The notes beneath the pieces are model-generated. The model saw only the letters and a program-made list of their open reading frames with translations. It was not told where the DNA came from and did no database searches. A DNA stretch of 64,000 nucleotides from JBLMYQ01 sp050260055 (lineage in GTDB: Bacteria; Bacillota; Clostridia; Acetivibrionales; UBA4821): the NCBI GenBank assembly GCA_050260055.1, contig JBLNBO010000038.1, positions 1 through 64,000 of the forward strand, read 5' to 3'. Below are positions 24,323-32,685 of the stretch, piece after piece. Position 1 is the first letter of the stretch. Every line of letters begins with the position of its first letter. The position numbers were made by a program, and so were the translations under genes.

Positions 24323-25027
24323 TTATGCTATTAAGTTTAAAAATTTGATTATTTGTTCCGGCTCATTGTCTTCTGTACAAACATTAAGAATTCTTTTTTC
24401 AGACAAAATCATTGGAACAATTTCTGGATTGTTGACGACAATGCAGTTCGGAGCAGTTTCAAACAATGGAATATCGGATGAAGTATCTCCCGCAGCTAAT
24501 ACAATCTCGTATTTTTCATTTCTTTTGAACGCATCTGCCAGCATAGCTTTGTTGTCAACAAGCGAAGGATTTATTTCAATCTCGCCTGTATAAATGCCAT
24601 TTTCGTATTTCGCTTGCAATCCATAAACATATTTTATGCCAAACTTCTCTTTATATAGAAGCAGGGCTTCTGCCGGAGCGCCGCTAATTATAGCTGTATT
24701 AATACCTTTTTCCCGCAGCATAGAAAACATTAGTCCAGCATGAGAATACAAGAAACTCTGGTCATCATCTAAAAAACTGTTTGCAGCCGCAACAATACGG
24801 TTATGTTCTAAACCCTTTAAGCCTTGAGCATAAATTCTTGGAACTTCAACTGTTAAGGTGTGATATGGTATTTTGCCTTCACTATAATCCTCATGCAATT
24901 TAAACATCTTTTCCTTATAGTGCACAGGAAAAAGCCCTTCACGAACCAGTTTATCCAAAAACCTAAAAAGCATAAAGCCTTTGGAAACAGTTCCATCCCA
25001 GTCAGATAACGCAATACTTTCTTTCAT
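24323..25027 (-). CDS. HAD-IB family phosphatase (MtnX/SerB-like)
   Basis: Motif I is ALSDWDGTVSKG, motif II is TAIISGAP, a lysine lies in the region LVDNKAMLADAF, and motif IV is VLAAGDTSSDIPLF. The helical cap of the SerB/MtnX group falls at about residues 25-90. Members remove phosphate from small metabolites such as phosphoserine or the methionine-salvage intermediate. No salvage neighbours are present to choose between them. Length 234 is normal for the group. Confidence 0.8.
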   Translation of the reverse strand: MKESIALSDWDGTVSKGFMLFRFLDKLVREGLFPVHYKEKMFKLHEDYSEGKIPYHTLTVEVPRIYAQGLKGLEHNRIVAAANSFLDDDQSFLYSHAGLMFSMLREKGINTAIISGAPAEALLLYKEKFGIKYVYGLQAKYENGIYTGEIEINPSLVDNKAMLADAFKRNEKYEIVLAAGDTSSDIPLFETAPNCIVVNNPEIVPMILSEKRILNVCTEDNEPEQIIKFLNLIA

Positions 25028-25111
25028 TACATACCCTCTCTTTCAAATTAAGCAGCCATGCTCTTTACTGCTTCAACAATCCGTCTTTTTTCCCTTCTTC
25101 CTTTTTAGTTT

Positions 25112-25321
25112 CTATCTGTTCCTAACATCATTTTGCGGAACCCAAATTTGTTGCGTTTTATACCTTCCATTTGCGTATTCTTCATATTGAACTTTTATTA
25201 AAGAGTTTTTTCCATCAACCTCTTGAACCGTACCGGAGCGCAACTCTCCTCCTTTTATAAAATACACATTTTCTCCGCCTTCCTTTTTCCCCTGTTGTAA
25301 ATTTCCTTGTTGTCTGGCCAT
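25112..25321 (-). CDS. Small hypothetical protein (69 aa)
   Basis: A strong AAGGAGGAG site 7 nt before the ATG supports a real gene. The N-terminal 15 residues are Gln/Gly/Lys-rich and the rest looks like one small beta-barrel (YFIKGGELRSGTVQEV, then SLIKVQYEEYANGRYKTQQI). No signal or membrane segment. The function is unknown. The shape suggests an SH3-like or OB-like fold, but this is only an impression. Confidence 0.7.
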   Translation of the reverse strand: MARQQGNLQQGKKEGGENVYFIKGGELRSGTVQEVDGKNSLIKVQYEEYANGRYKTQQIWVPQNDVRNR

Positions 25322-25555
25322 GCTAACTCCTCCTTAAATTATTAATAGAGAAATATCCTAACTTACTTCCTTCCAAACTGTTGAAGAGAATATTGATTAT
25401 TCTTTTTAGAAAACCAAAAAATATTATATCATCTTAATTCGTACCACTCAATACCTTTAACTATGGTTAATTTAAATTAAGGCTATAATTTTATATAAAA
25501 ATTGAAATTGAATATAACATCTGTTAGAATCCCAATTAAGAAAGGAAGGTGGATT

Positions 25556-26338
25556 ATGAGCACAAAAATATTCTATTTTTCCGGCACAGGAAATTCTCTT
25601 TTTGCAGCCAAAACACTTGCTTCTAGGCTAGAAGATGCAGAAGTAATTTCCATTGCGAAAGTCATAGGCAAAGATATAGACCTTTCCTGCAATAAGGTCG
25701 GAATAATATTTCCTGTATATGCATGGGGCCCTCCAAGAATTGTATCTGAATTTGTGAAAACTCTCGATTTAAAAGATAAATACGTGTTTTCTATCGTAAC
25801 GTATGGAGTGTTTATCGGAGGCCCCCTTATAACCTTAAACAAAATCATAAAAACAAATGGCGGCAAAATTTCAGCAGGATTTGGAATAAAATTGCCGGGA
25901 AATTATATTATCGGATATGGTTCTTCAGGCTCTCCTGAAGAAGCTTTTAAGAAAACCGCCAATAAATTCATTAAAAAGCTTGATATAATAGCAGAAGTGG
26001 TTAAAAATTCAAAAGAAACCGGAATAGAAAAAAATCCTGGTATCGTAAATGCAATTACAAATAATATACATACGGCACTTATGTCCCATTTAAAAGACAT
26101 GGAAAAAGGATTTTGGGTAAATGATAAATGTATAGATTGCAAAAGATGTGAAAAAATCTGTCCGGTAGAAAATATCAAGATGGTTGATGGAAAAAGAACC
26201 TGGCAAGGGAAGTGCGAATTGTGTATGGCTTGTATCCAATGGTGCCCAACAGAGGCTATACAGCATGGAAAAGGGACCGCCAAAAGAAGGCGGTATCAGC
26301 ATCCAGAAATAAGGCTTGAAGAAATGATGAATAGATAA
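25556..26338 (+). CDS. EFR1-type flavodoxin-ferredoxin fusion protein
   Basis: The N-terminal flavodoxin-like domain (about 1-160) has the FMN phosphate loop FSGTGNS and FPVYAWGPP. The C-terminal domain has two 4Fe-4S cluster motifs, CIDCKRCEKICP and CELCMACIQWCP. Such proteins move electrons between flavin and iron-sulfur carriers in anaerobes; the partner is unknown. ATG 25556 is chosen over the open upstream frame because AGGAAGG lies 6 nt before it and the domain then begins at residue 3. A TTAAC-TATG-GTTAA palindrome (25457-25470) lies before a TATAAT (25484-25489) in the promoter region. Confidence 0.88.
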   Translation: MSTKIFYFSGTGNSLFAAKTLASRLEDAEVISIAKVIGKDIDLSCNKVGIIFPVYAWGPPRIVSEFVKTLDLKDKYVFSIVTYGVFIGGPLITLNKIIKTNGGKISAGFGIKLPGNYIIGYGSSGSPEEAFKKTANKFIKKLDIIAEVVKNSKETGIEKNPGIVNAITNNIHTALMSHLKDMEKGFWVNDKCIDCKRCEKICPVENIKMVDGKRTWQGKCELCMACIQWCPTEAIQHGKGTAKRRRYQHPEIRLEEMMNR

Positions 26339-26342
26339 AAAT

Positions 26343-26370
26343 AAACCTTGCATATGCAAGGTTTGTTTTT
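26343..26370. terminator. Palindromic terminator
   Basis: AAACCTTGCAT with ATGCAAGGTTT (26343-26364) followed by GTTTTT. The T-run reaches the stop codon of the convergent prepilin peptidase gene. Confidence 0.85.
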
Positions 26371-27238
26371 AAAATTTACCTAAACTTAAATACCAGTTCA
26401 AGATTTGCGTCCCCCAAATCAAGGCAATTGAGCTTCCAATTACAATAAATGGACCGAATGGAATCATATCTTTTCTTCCCTTAATCTTAGTTGCCAATAG
26501 AAACACACTTATTACAGACCCCACAATAAAAGCTAGAAACATAGAAAGGATAGTAAGCTTAAATCCTAAAAACAATCCTATAACTGCCATCAGCTTCACA
26601 TCGCCCATTCCCATAACTTCAGCTTTCATAATCCATTCGCCTATCAGAACAATAATCAAAAAAGCAATGAAGCCTGTAAGCAGTCCAAGTCCTGCATCTA
26701 TCAGAAAATTAGGATTAAAAGCAACAGTAGTAACAACTTTAAATCCTACCATAAAAAATTTTAATGTTTTAAGACCTGCAAACACGGCACCAGTTATAAG
26801 ACCTGCAATTATTAATTCATTTGGAATTATATAATGCTTTAAATCAATAAAGAAAACAGCCAAAAATATTACTGATAGTGTAAAAACAGCAAGAAGATTA
26901 AAAATAGCATCTGATGAAGTAATAGTTAGTGGCCCTAAAGAAACATCCCAGCCAAACCTGTAGAATATTCCGACAAAAATCAATCCTGTTAACATCTCAA
27001 TAAGCGGATACCTAATCGAAATCTTTTCTCCACAATGCCGGCATTTTCCTCCAAGAATTATGTAGCTTAAAATAGGTATGAGATCATACGGCTTTATTTT
27101 ATTATCGCAATTTACGCAGTGCGAAGGCTTTACAACTACATCTTCTTCAAGTGGAAGACGGTAAACCAATACATTTACCATACTTCCAAAAACAATACCA
27201 AGAATGAATATAAAACAATAAGTAATTATGCTTAACAT
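26369..27238 (-). CDS. Prepilin peptidase (A24 family, PilD/ComC-like)
   Basis: Membrane protease with eight or so helices. The N-terminal cytoplasmic loop has paired cysteines (CVNCDNK and CRHCGEK), as in N-methylating prepilin peptidases. The catalytic aspartates are visible as FIDLKHYIIPNE and in the GMGDVKLMAVIG motif. It cleaves and may methylate type IV pilin or competence pseudopilin precursors. No pilin genes are in the window. Start ATG 27238 has GGGGGAG upstream. Confidence 0.92.
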   Translation of the reverse strand: MLSIITYCFIFILGIVFGSMVNVLVYRLPLEEDVVVKPSHCVNCDNKIKPYDLIPILSYIILGGKCRHCGEKISIRYPLIEMLTGLIFVGIFYRFGWDVSLGPLTITSSDAIFNLLAVFTLSVIFLAVFFIDLKHYIIPNELIIAGLITGAVFAGLKTLKFFMVGFKVVTTVAFNPNFLIDAGLGLLTGFIAFLIIVLIGEWIMKAEVMGMGDVKLMAVIGLFLGFKLTILSMFLAFIVGSVISVFLLATKIKGRKDMIPFGPFIVIGSSIALIWGTQILNWYLSLGKF

Positions 27239-27334
27239 TTAGCTCCCCCTGTATAAAAATTTATAATTGACAATTACTAACTGCAAAGTCCACAAGCACT
27301 TTAAATATTTGTAATTTTAATTGCATATTTTCAA

Positions 27335-28993
27335 TTATTTAATAACCGCTCCTGTACTTGCAGAGCTTACCAGCCGAGAGTATTTTGACAAGTAGCCTTT
27401 TTTAATTTTAGGCTCTGGTTGTCTCCAATCTCTTTGTCTCTTTTCCAACTCATCAGGACTAACTTCTATATCAATTCTATTCCCAGGAATATCAATCTTG
27501 ATAATATCCCCTTCTTCTACTAATGCAATCGGGCCTCCATCGGCTGCTTCAGGCGAAACATGCCCTATAGATGCACCTCTGGTGGCACCAGAAAAACGCC
27601 CATCTGTAATCAGTGCGACCTCTTTATCAAGACCCATTCCTGCTATTGCAGATGTAGGCCCAAGCATTTCCCTCATACCCGGACCGCCTTTGGGCCCCTC
27701 ATATCTTATAATAATCACGTCACCTTTTTGTATTCTCCCATCCATTATAGCTGAATATGCTTCCTCCTCGGAATCAAATATTCTGGCAGGCCCCTTATGT
27801 TGGAGCATTTCCGGAGCAACAGCAGACCTTTTTACAACAGCACCATCCGGAGCTAAAGTTCCTCTCAGAACAGCTATGCCTCCTGTCTGGCTATGTGGAT
27901 TTTCAATACTGCGTATCACTTCATTATTGAGCACCTTAGCATTTTTAATATTTTCTCCTAAGGTCTTTCCTGTGACTGTCATTAAATTTAAGTTCAGAAG
28001 GTTCTTTTTTGACACTTCATTCATCACAGCCTGTACTCCCCCAGCTTCATATAGGTCTTGAATGTGATGGGAGCCTGCAGGTGCAATTTTGCATAAATTC
28101 GGTGTCTTCATACTTATTTCATTTACTATATCAAGATTAATCTCTAAGCCTGCTTCATTAGCAATTGCCGGCAAATGAAGAACTGAATTTGTTGAACAGC
28201 CCAGTGCCATATCAACAGTAAGTGCATTTTTAAATGCCTCCATTGTCATTATGGATAAAGGCCTAATGTCTTTTTCAACAAGCTCCATTACCTTCATTCC
28301 AACATTTTTAGCTAATCTGATTCTTTCGGCATAAACCGCAGGAATTGTACCATTACCCGGTAAAGCCATACCAAGAACTTCGCTCAAACAGTTCATTGAA
28401 TTTGCAGTAAACATTCCTGCGCACGAACCACAGCCCGGGCATGCATTATCTTCATATTCACACACATCCGATTCAGCCATCTTTCCTGCTTTAACAGAGC
28501 CAATCGCTTCAAAAACTGAATTCAAGTCGAGATATTTATCGTTTCTTTTTATTGAAAGCATTGGACCACCGCTGACAATTAGTGATGGGAGGTCAAGTCT
28601 TGCTGCTGCCATAAGCATCCCAGGAACAATCTTGTCACAGTTAGTGACAAAAACCAGCCCATCAAAAGCATGTGCCTTAGCCATACATTCTATAGAATCG
28701 GCAATAATTTCCCTTGTAGCAAGGGAATACTTCATTCCCTCATGCCCCATCGCAATTCCGTCACACACCCCAATAACACCAAACTCTACTGGTGTTCCAC
28801 CCGAAATTCTTATCCCTGCTTTAACAGCTTCAACAATCTTATCGAGATGGATATGTCCAGGAATAATCTCATTCTTTGAATTAACAATACCAATTATAGG
28901 CCTTTTTATCTCCTCGTCCGTATATCCCATTGCTTTGAATAAAGAACGGTGTGGTGCTCTTTCCAGTCCTTTTTTAACCTTATCACTAATCAT
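27335..28993 (-). CDS. ilvD: Dihydroxy-acid dehydratase
   Basis: Iron-sulfur enzyme of branched-chain amino acid synthesis that converts 2,3-dihydroxy-isovalerate and its homologue to the 2-keto acids. Conserved features are FVTNCDKIVPGML, CPGCGSCAGMFTANSM (cluster cysteines), RGASIGHVSPEAADGGPIA and the length of 552. It stands without other ilv genes. No T-box leader is seen in the short upstream region. The ribosome site is GAAGGAGAT. Confidence 0.95.
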   Translation of the reverse strand: MISDKVKKGLERAPHRSLFKAMGYTDEEIKRPIIGIVNSKNEIIPGHIHLDKIVEAVKAGIRISGGTPVEFGVIGVCDGIAMGHEGMKYSLATREIIADSIECMAKAHAFDGLVFVTNCDKIVPGMLMAAARLDLPSLIVSGGPMLSIKRNDKYLDLNSVFEAIGSVKAGKMAESDVCEYEDNACPGCGSCAGMFTANSMNCLSEVLGMALPGNGTIPAVYAERIRLAKNVGMKVMELVEKDIRPLSIMTMEAFKNALTVDMALGCSTNSVLHLPAIANEAGLEINLDIVNEISMKTPNLCKIAPAGSHHIQDLYEAGGVQAVMNEVSKKNLLNLNLMTVTGKTLGENIKNAKVLNNEVIRSIENPHSQTGGIAVLRGTLAPDGAVVKRSAVAPEMLQHKGPARIFDSEEEAYSAIMDGRIQKGDVIIIRYEGPKGGPGMREMLGPTSAIAGMGLDKEVALITDGRFSGATRGASIGHVSPEAADGGPIALVEEGDIIKIDIPGNRIDIEVSPDELEKRQRDWRQPEPKIKKGYLSKYSRLVSSASTGAVIK

Positions 28994-29044
28994 TTATATC
29001 TCCTTCCCAACTTTAATGATCAGTTATTAATTAATTTATTATTG

Positions 29045-29611
29045 CTACTTTTTTATTTCAACATTTAAAGAATTCGTAACAAGAATAGATATATTTCCCC
29101 TTGTTATAGGAGTACTTTCAGATATATCAAGATTTTTAAGTATCCCTAACTCATTTGCCTTTTTTATATAATTATCAGGCCATTTTCCAGAAAGCTTATC
29201 TCCATAGCCTAATACCCTAACCATTATTGTAATGGCTTCCGCATATGTTATGTTATTTGAAGGCTTAAAAGTCTTATTTGAATATCCTTTAATATAACCC
29301 AAGCTTGCAGCCATCCTTACTGTAGAATATGCCCAGTGCTTCTTGGGAAGGTCTTTGAAAGAAATGTTTGAGCTGACTTTAATAGGATTTTTTTCATAAC
29401 CCATCATTCTGATTATTACTGTAGCAAACTCTGCTCTTGTAATATTTCTTTCCAAACCAAGATTGCCGTTTTCGTAGCCCTTTAATAACCCTAGCTTAAC
29501 CATTGCATTAGCCGACTGCTGCTGAATTTGCTCATTAGAAACCTGAGCAAATATTGGCGTTTGAAATATAAATAAAAATATTACTATAAAACATAAAATT
29601 TTATTTTTCAT
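29045..29611 (-). CDS. Secreted SLH-domain protein (188 aa)
   Basis: Signal peptide 1-22 (ending IFAQ) followed by essentially nothing but SLH repeats: about 30-75 (LLKGYENGNLGLERNITRAE), 85-140 (IKGYSNKTFKPSNNITYAE) and a partial third (ELGILKNLDISESTPITR). SLH domains bind pyruvylated secondary wall polysaccharide. With no effector domain it may be a small S-layer filler. It lies downstream of ilvD on the other side of a 50-nt gap and is probably separately transcribed. Confidence 0.85.
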   Translation of the reverse strand: MKNKILCFIVIFLFIFQTPIFAQVSNEQIQQQSANAMVKLGLLKGYENGNLGLERNITRAEFATVIIRMMGYEKNPIKVSSNISFKDLPKKHWAYSTVRMAASLGYIKGYSNKTFKPSNNITYAEAITIMVRVLGYGDKLSGKWPDNYIKKANELGILKNLDISESTPITRGNISILVTNSLNVEIKK

Positions 29612-29881
29612 AAAAAGCCCTCTCTTCTTCGGTTTAGAAATATTTTAACATATGTAATCAAAATTACATAAACAAAATTTATTTTTTAATTTTTTTTTAA
29701 TAATGCCAGGTAAAGTTGGATGTTTCTTTAAAGAAACATCTCCGGAAAACATTACATAAACAAATTAATTCAATATCTAATGCTTAGAATATTTATTAGG
29801 TTAGATGAATAAACAAATTTTTTTGAGTTATATTAATTTGAGAAAGTAGATTTTTTAAATTATTTTTAAGGAGGAAAAGAA
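29612..29881. other. Intergenic region upstream of the stress-protein gene, with direct repeat and palindrome
   Basis: A 14-nt direct repeat ATTACATAAACAAA occurs at 29663-29676 and 29751-29764. Between its copies lies a perfect palindrome GATGTTTCTTTAAAGAAACATC-type hairpin (29719-29740). Together they could form a regulatory site for either flanking divergent gene. No clear sigma-B promoter was found. Confidence 0.4.
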
Positions 29882-30370
29882 ATGGCAAAAACAATAGTAG
29901 GCGTTTTCGAATCTCACAGAGATGCAGAAAAAGCCGCAAGACTTGTTAAGGATGAAGGATTGAAAACTTCAGACATATCAATTATTACAAAGCAAAATGA
30001 TGATTACAACGATGATAATGCTGGACAAAATTTCTCAATGACTAATGATAATATATCTGATGGAGTAGTTACCGGAGGAGTTCTTGGTGGTCTTGCAGGA
30101 CTTCTTATCGGAGCAGGAACAATGATTGTTCCTGGAATAGGAATTATTGCCGCTGCCGGACCAATAACCGGCTTAATTTCTGGTGCCGTTACAGGTGGAA
30201 TAGTTGGTGGACTTATAGATTTAGGAATACCTGAAAACGAGAGTAGAGAATATGAAAATGATATCAAAGAAGGAAAAGTTGTCTGGAGCATGCGTACCGA
30301 TGCCTCCTACGTAGACAAGATAAAATCAATTCTTAAGAATTGTGGAGCTTTTGATGTAGAAGCATACTAA
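29882..30370 (+). CDS. YflT-like general stress protein
   Basis: An N-terminal segment AKTIVGVFESHRDAEKAARL and a C-terminal YVDKIKSILKNCGAFDVEAY form an alpha-beta unit. They flank a Gly/Ala/Ile-rich stretch of two hydrophobic helices (about 60-115) with glycine-zipper spacing (GGVLGGLAGLLIGAG, TGGIVGGLIDLG). This layout is that of heat- or stress-induced YflT/GSP17M-type proteins. The biochemical function is not known. AAGGAGG precedes the ATG. Confidence 0.75.
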   Translation: MAKTIVGVFESHRDAEKAARLVKDEGLKTSDISIITKQNDDYNDDNAGQNFSMTNDNISDGVVTGGVLGGLAGLLIGAGTMIVPGIGIIAAAGPITGLISGAVTGGIVGGLIDLGIPENESREYENDIKEGKVVWSMRTDASYVDKIKSILKNCGAFDVEAY

Positions 30371-30378
30371 CCCTCTTC

Positions 30379-30483
30379 CTTCTAACTTTCCTCTCCCCTG
30401 GTCACTCATAGGGGGCATTTCCCCTGTATGACGAATGCTTCGCATCATATCACCCCTTTCTGAGGAAGGGCTGGCGCAGAAGT
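30379..30483. repeat. Dispersed repeat, family 2, copy A
   Basis: CTCTCCCCTGGTCA, GGGGGCATTTCCCC, GAATGCTTCGCATC and TCTGAGGAAGGGCTGG line up in order with the reverse complement of 57733-57835 (GGGGGCATTCCCCC, GATGCTACGCATCTT, TCTGTAGAAGGGCTGG). The module is made of short stem-loops and is much richer in G and C than its surroundings. No coding potential. Confidence 0.75.
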
Positions 30484-30530
30484 TACTCATGGGAAGACAA
30501 TGAAATAAATACAACCATTTAGCTAGTAAA

Positions 30531-30560
30531 TAGGATTATATTCCCTCGAATATAATCCTA
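30531..30560. other. Perfect 13-bp inverted repeat before the structured RNA
   Basis: TAGGATTATATTC (30531-30543), CCTC loop, GAATATAATCCTA (30548-30560). The second arm contains TATAAT (30551-30556), a possible -10 for the RNA downstream. The site might be an operator overlapping that promoter or a terminator-like stem of the preceding unit. No U-run follows. Confidence 0.5.
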
Positions 30561-30585
30561 TCTTAAGGACAAAATAATCTCATAA

Positions 30586-31023
30586 GGGTTCATAGTGGTT
30601 GAGCCAAGGGTATTATAGGGTCTTCCGGGCTCTATACTATCCGGTCAAAGGTCCGTACATGGTCTACGTGGCTGTGTATTGGCCGGCGAGCAGAGCATTA
30701 TGTGTCTCCCAAGGCTTTATATATGCGCTTATTGGTGTATATATGAGGTCGAAAGGGATGTATAATGTTCGAGCTAAGATTGTCGTTAGTTCCGCAGGTT
30801 TTTATTCCTTTAGCCCTGCCTAACTCCAAGAGTTATGGTAACTAAGGTTAATTGAACTGGAGGTTGTGTGCAGCCCGCTTTGCCGGTTGCATGCAGCTTC
30901 TAAGGTACTCTCGGCAGTCGAGTAAAGGTTAGTATGGGTTTTGATATGCTCGCGTACAGCCGAAAGGTTGTATGTGGGTACGCAGAGATTCATATTAGCT
31001 GTAGCGTAGATCACTATGGGCTC
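30586..31023 (+). ncRNA. Unidentified large structured non-coding RNA (~440 nt)
   Basis: The two ends pair over 14 consecutive positions (30586-30599 with 31010-31023, four G-U), and a T-rich run (TTATTTTATTTTTT) follows at once, giving a closed RNA with a built-in terminator. Inside are a 14-bp stem (30715-30728 with 30735-30748), a stem capped by a GAAA tetraloop (30952-30961/30966-30983), TACTC...GAGTA (30906-30924 region) and TGCAGCC...GGTTGCA (near 30869-30891). Hand count gives about 47% G+C over 30601-31020, well above the AT-rich flanks. The ORFs crossing it have no ribosome site and unnatural composition. I do not see the RNase P, tmRNA, 6S or T-box consensus. Large classes such as OLE, ROOL or GOLLD cannot be excluded by eye. 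Confidence 0.75.
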
Positions 31024-31055
31024 TTATTTTATTTTTTCCATTCTATAAAATATGG

Positions 31056-31061
31056 TATAAT
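31056..31061 (+). promoter_or_regulatory. Probable -10 element of pssA
   Basis: TATAAT preceded by TGG, 45 nt before the pssA start and after the end of the structured RNA. The -35 region is a T-rich stretch without a good match. Confidence 0.45.
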
Positions 31062-31105
31062 ATTCTTGTTTGCATTAATAAGCTATACTGCAAAGGAGGA
31101 TTTTT

Positions 31106-31603
31106 ATGCAATCTCCTATAGGTTTTTTATTAGTTCAACTTATTACCTTCACTAATCTTGCTCTTGGTGTTCTCTCTATATTATCCTCAGACATGAAATT
31201 AGCTGCAATCTTTATTCTTGCAGCAGCTTTAGTAGATAGAATGGATGGGAAAATTGCTAGAAGGCTGAAATCTGAAAGCGAACTCGGAAAAGAGCTTGAT
31301 TCACTTTCAGATTTAGTTTCGTTTGGTATTGCTCCTTGTGTAATAATCTGGAAAACAAGTCTCAACATAATGGGCTTTTGGGGGTATATGTTAATATTGC
31401 TTTTTGTTATTGCCGGTACCTTTAGACTTGCAAGATTTAATACACAGAATATGACCGGAAGCTTTTTGGGAATGCCTATTACAATTGCCGGTTCCGCAAT
31501 AGCTTTATTAACAATTTTTACAGACAATTCTATAGTATTATCTATTCTTATAGTTATTCTTGCATTTCTTATGGTTAGTAAAATTAAGTTTAAAAAGATT
31601 TAA
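31106..31603 (+). CDS. pssA: CDP-diacylglycerol-serine O-phosphatidyltransferase family enzyme
   Basis: Integral membrane enzyme that joins CDP-diacylglycerol and serine to make phosphatidylserine, precursor of phosphatidylethanolamine. The CDP-alcohol phosphatidyltransferase motif is complete: DRMDGKIARRLKSESELGKE followed by LDSLSD. Five or six helices; 165 residues, typical of short Gram-positive PssA. The start follows AAAGGAGGA. The assignment to serine rather than glycerol-phosphate rests on overall likeness (FGIAPCVI, FRLARFN) and is good but not certain. No psd gene is adjacent. Confidence 0.85.
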   Translation: MQSPIGFLLVQLITFTNLALGVLSILSSDMKLAAIFILAAALVDRMDGKIARRLKSESELGKELDSLSDLVSFGIAPCVIIWKTSLNIMGFWGYMLILLFVIAGTFRLARFNTQNMTGSFLGMPITIAGSAIALLTIFTDNSIVLSILIVILAFLMVSKIKFKKI

Positions 31604-31612
31604 ATAAATAAA

Positions 31613-31642
31613 AAATATGCTGCCTGACGGCAGCATATTTTT
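31613..31642. terminator. Bidirectional terminator
   Basis: AAATATGCTGCC, TGAC loop, GGCAGCATATTT, with T-runs on both strands. It serves pssA and the convergent 27-residue gene. Confidence 0.9.
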
Positions 31643-31645
31643 TAT

Positions 31646-31729
31646 TTATTTCTTCTTACCATCTTTTTTGCCTGTATCTTTTTTACTATCACCTTTTTTA
31701 GAACCGCATCCGCAACCGCATCCGCCCAT
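31646..31729 (-). CDS. 27-residue Cys/Gly-rich small protein
   Basis: A very short gene: ATG at 31729 after AAAGGAGGTG (about 8 nt away), stop TAA at 31648-31646. The product starts MGGCGCGCGSKK with three alternating cysteines, and continues as a lysine/aspartate/glycine tail ending in KKK, with no hydrophobic residue apart from the initial Met. The near-ideal ribosome site, the terminator right after the stop codon and the non-random composition argue that it is translated. The CxCxC array suggests binding of a soft metal such as Cu, Zn or Cd, but no function is established. The opposite-strand 70-codon ORF has no ribosome site. Confidence 0.65.
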   Translation of the reverse strand: MGGCGCGCGSKKGDSKKDTGKKDGKKK

Positions 31730-31851
31730 ATCTTCCACCTCCTTTTATTTGAAAGCTGCATACAACAGCTTATATTTTCCGTATTTTTTTAAATTTCTAA
31801 TTATAAATCTTTTATATTCTATTCTATAATTATAATATATGCTGCTTTAAT

Positions 31852-32685
31852 TTACTCAATAATTTTCATGCTAATATCCATTGCTTTTACCGAATGTGTC
31901 AGTGCACCAACTGATATTATATTCACTCCTGTTTCTGCAATACCACGGATAGTATCCATAGAAACCCCGCCCGAAGCTTCAACTAAAGCTCTTCCATCAA
32001 TTATTGCAACAGCTCTTTTCATATCTTCAGTATTCATATTATCAAGCATAATGATATCCGCGCCAAATTCAACCGCTTCTTTTACTTCATCCATATTTGA
32101 AACCTCGACCTCAACTTTTATGGTATGGGGAATCTTTCCCTTTACAGCATTCAAAGCTTTTTTTATCCCACCAGCAGCTTTTATATGATTATCCTTAATC
32201 AATACTCCGTCTGAAAGCGAATGTCTATGATTTGTACCTCCACCACATTCTACAGAATATTTATCAATAAGTCTTAATCCCGGCGCTGTCTTCCTTGTGT
32301 CAGCAATCCTTGCTTTGGTACCTTTAATAATCTCGCAAAATTCATTAGTCAAGGTCGCAATTCCAGACATTCTTTGCATAAAATTTAAAGCTGTTCTCTC
32401 CCCGAAAAGCAAGCTTCTTGTATTTCCTTCAATCTCTGCAGCAATATCTCCAGCTTTGACTTCATCTCCATCCTCAAGCTTTTTTACAAAAATTACGTTG
32501 GCATCTATTATTTCGAAAACTCTTTTTGCAACATCCAACCCACATATTATTCCCTTTGATTTAACTTTTACAACAGCCTTGCTGTTATTCTTTTTGGGAA
32601 TTGTATAATCAGATGTAATATCAACATTTATAATATCTTCTTCGAGTGCAGTTTTTATTATATTATCGAGAAGTAAATTATTCAT
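31852..32685 (-). CDS. nadC: Nicotinate-nucleotide pyrophosphorylase (quinolinate phosphoribosyltransferase)
   Basis: Converts quinolinate and PRPP to nicotinate mononucleotide in de novo NAD synthesis. Visible motifs include FMQRMSGIATLT, ADTRKTAPGLRLIDKY, GGGTNHR, IKDNHIKAAGG, KVEVEVSN and the C-terminal EASGGV. Length 277 is normal. The start overlaps the 3' end of nadB by 8 nt, indicating a coupled operon. Confidence 0.97.
   Translation of the reverse strand: MNNLLLDNIIKTALEEDIINVDITSDYTIPKKNNSKAVVKVKSKGIICGLDVAKRVFEIIDANVIFVKKLEDGDEVKAGDIAAEIEGNTRSLLFGERTALNFMQRMSGIATLTNEFCEIIKGTKARIADTRKTAPGLRLIDKYSVECGGGTNHRHSLSDGVLIKDNHIKAAGGIKKALNAVKGKIPHTIKVEVEVSNMDEVKEAVEFGADIIMLDNMNTEDMKRAVAIIDGRALVEASGGVSMDTIRGIAETGVNIISVGALTHSVKAMDISMKIIE

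Noticed and set aside
30599..31014. ORFs of 64-74 codons on both strands within the structured RNA
   Set aside because: No ribosome binding sites, odd composition, and the stretch is better explained by RNA secondary structure.
30586..31023. RNase P RNA or tmRNA
   Set aside because: No GAGGAAAGTCC-type core and no tRNA-like ends or tag-peptide frame were seen.
31617..31829. 70-codon plus-strand ORF over the terminator and small Cys-rich gene
   Set aside because: Begins inside a terminator stem; the opposite strand has a clear ribosome site and product.
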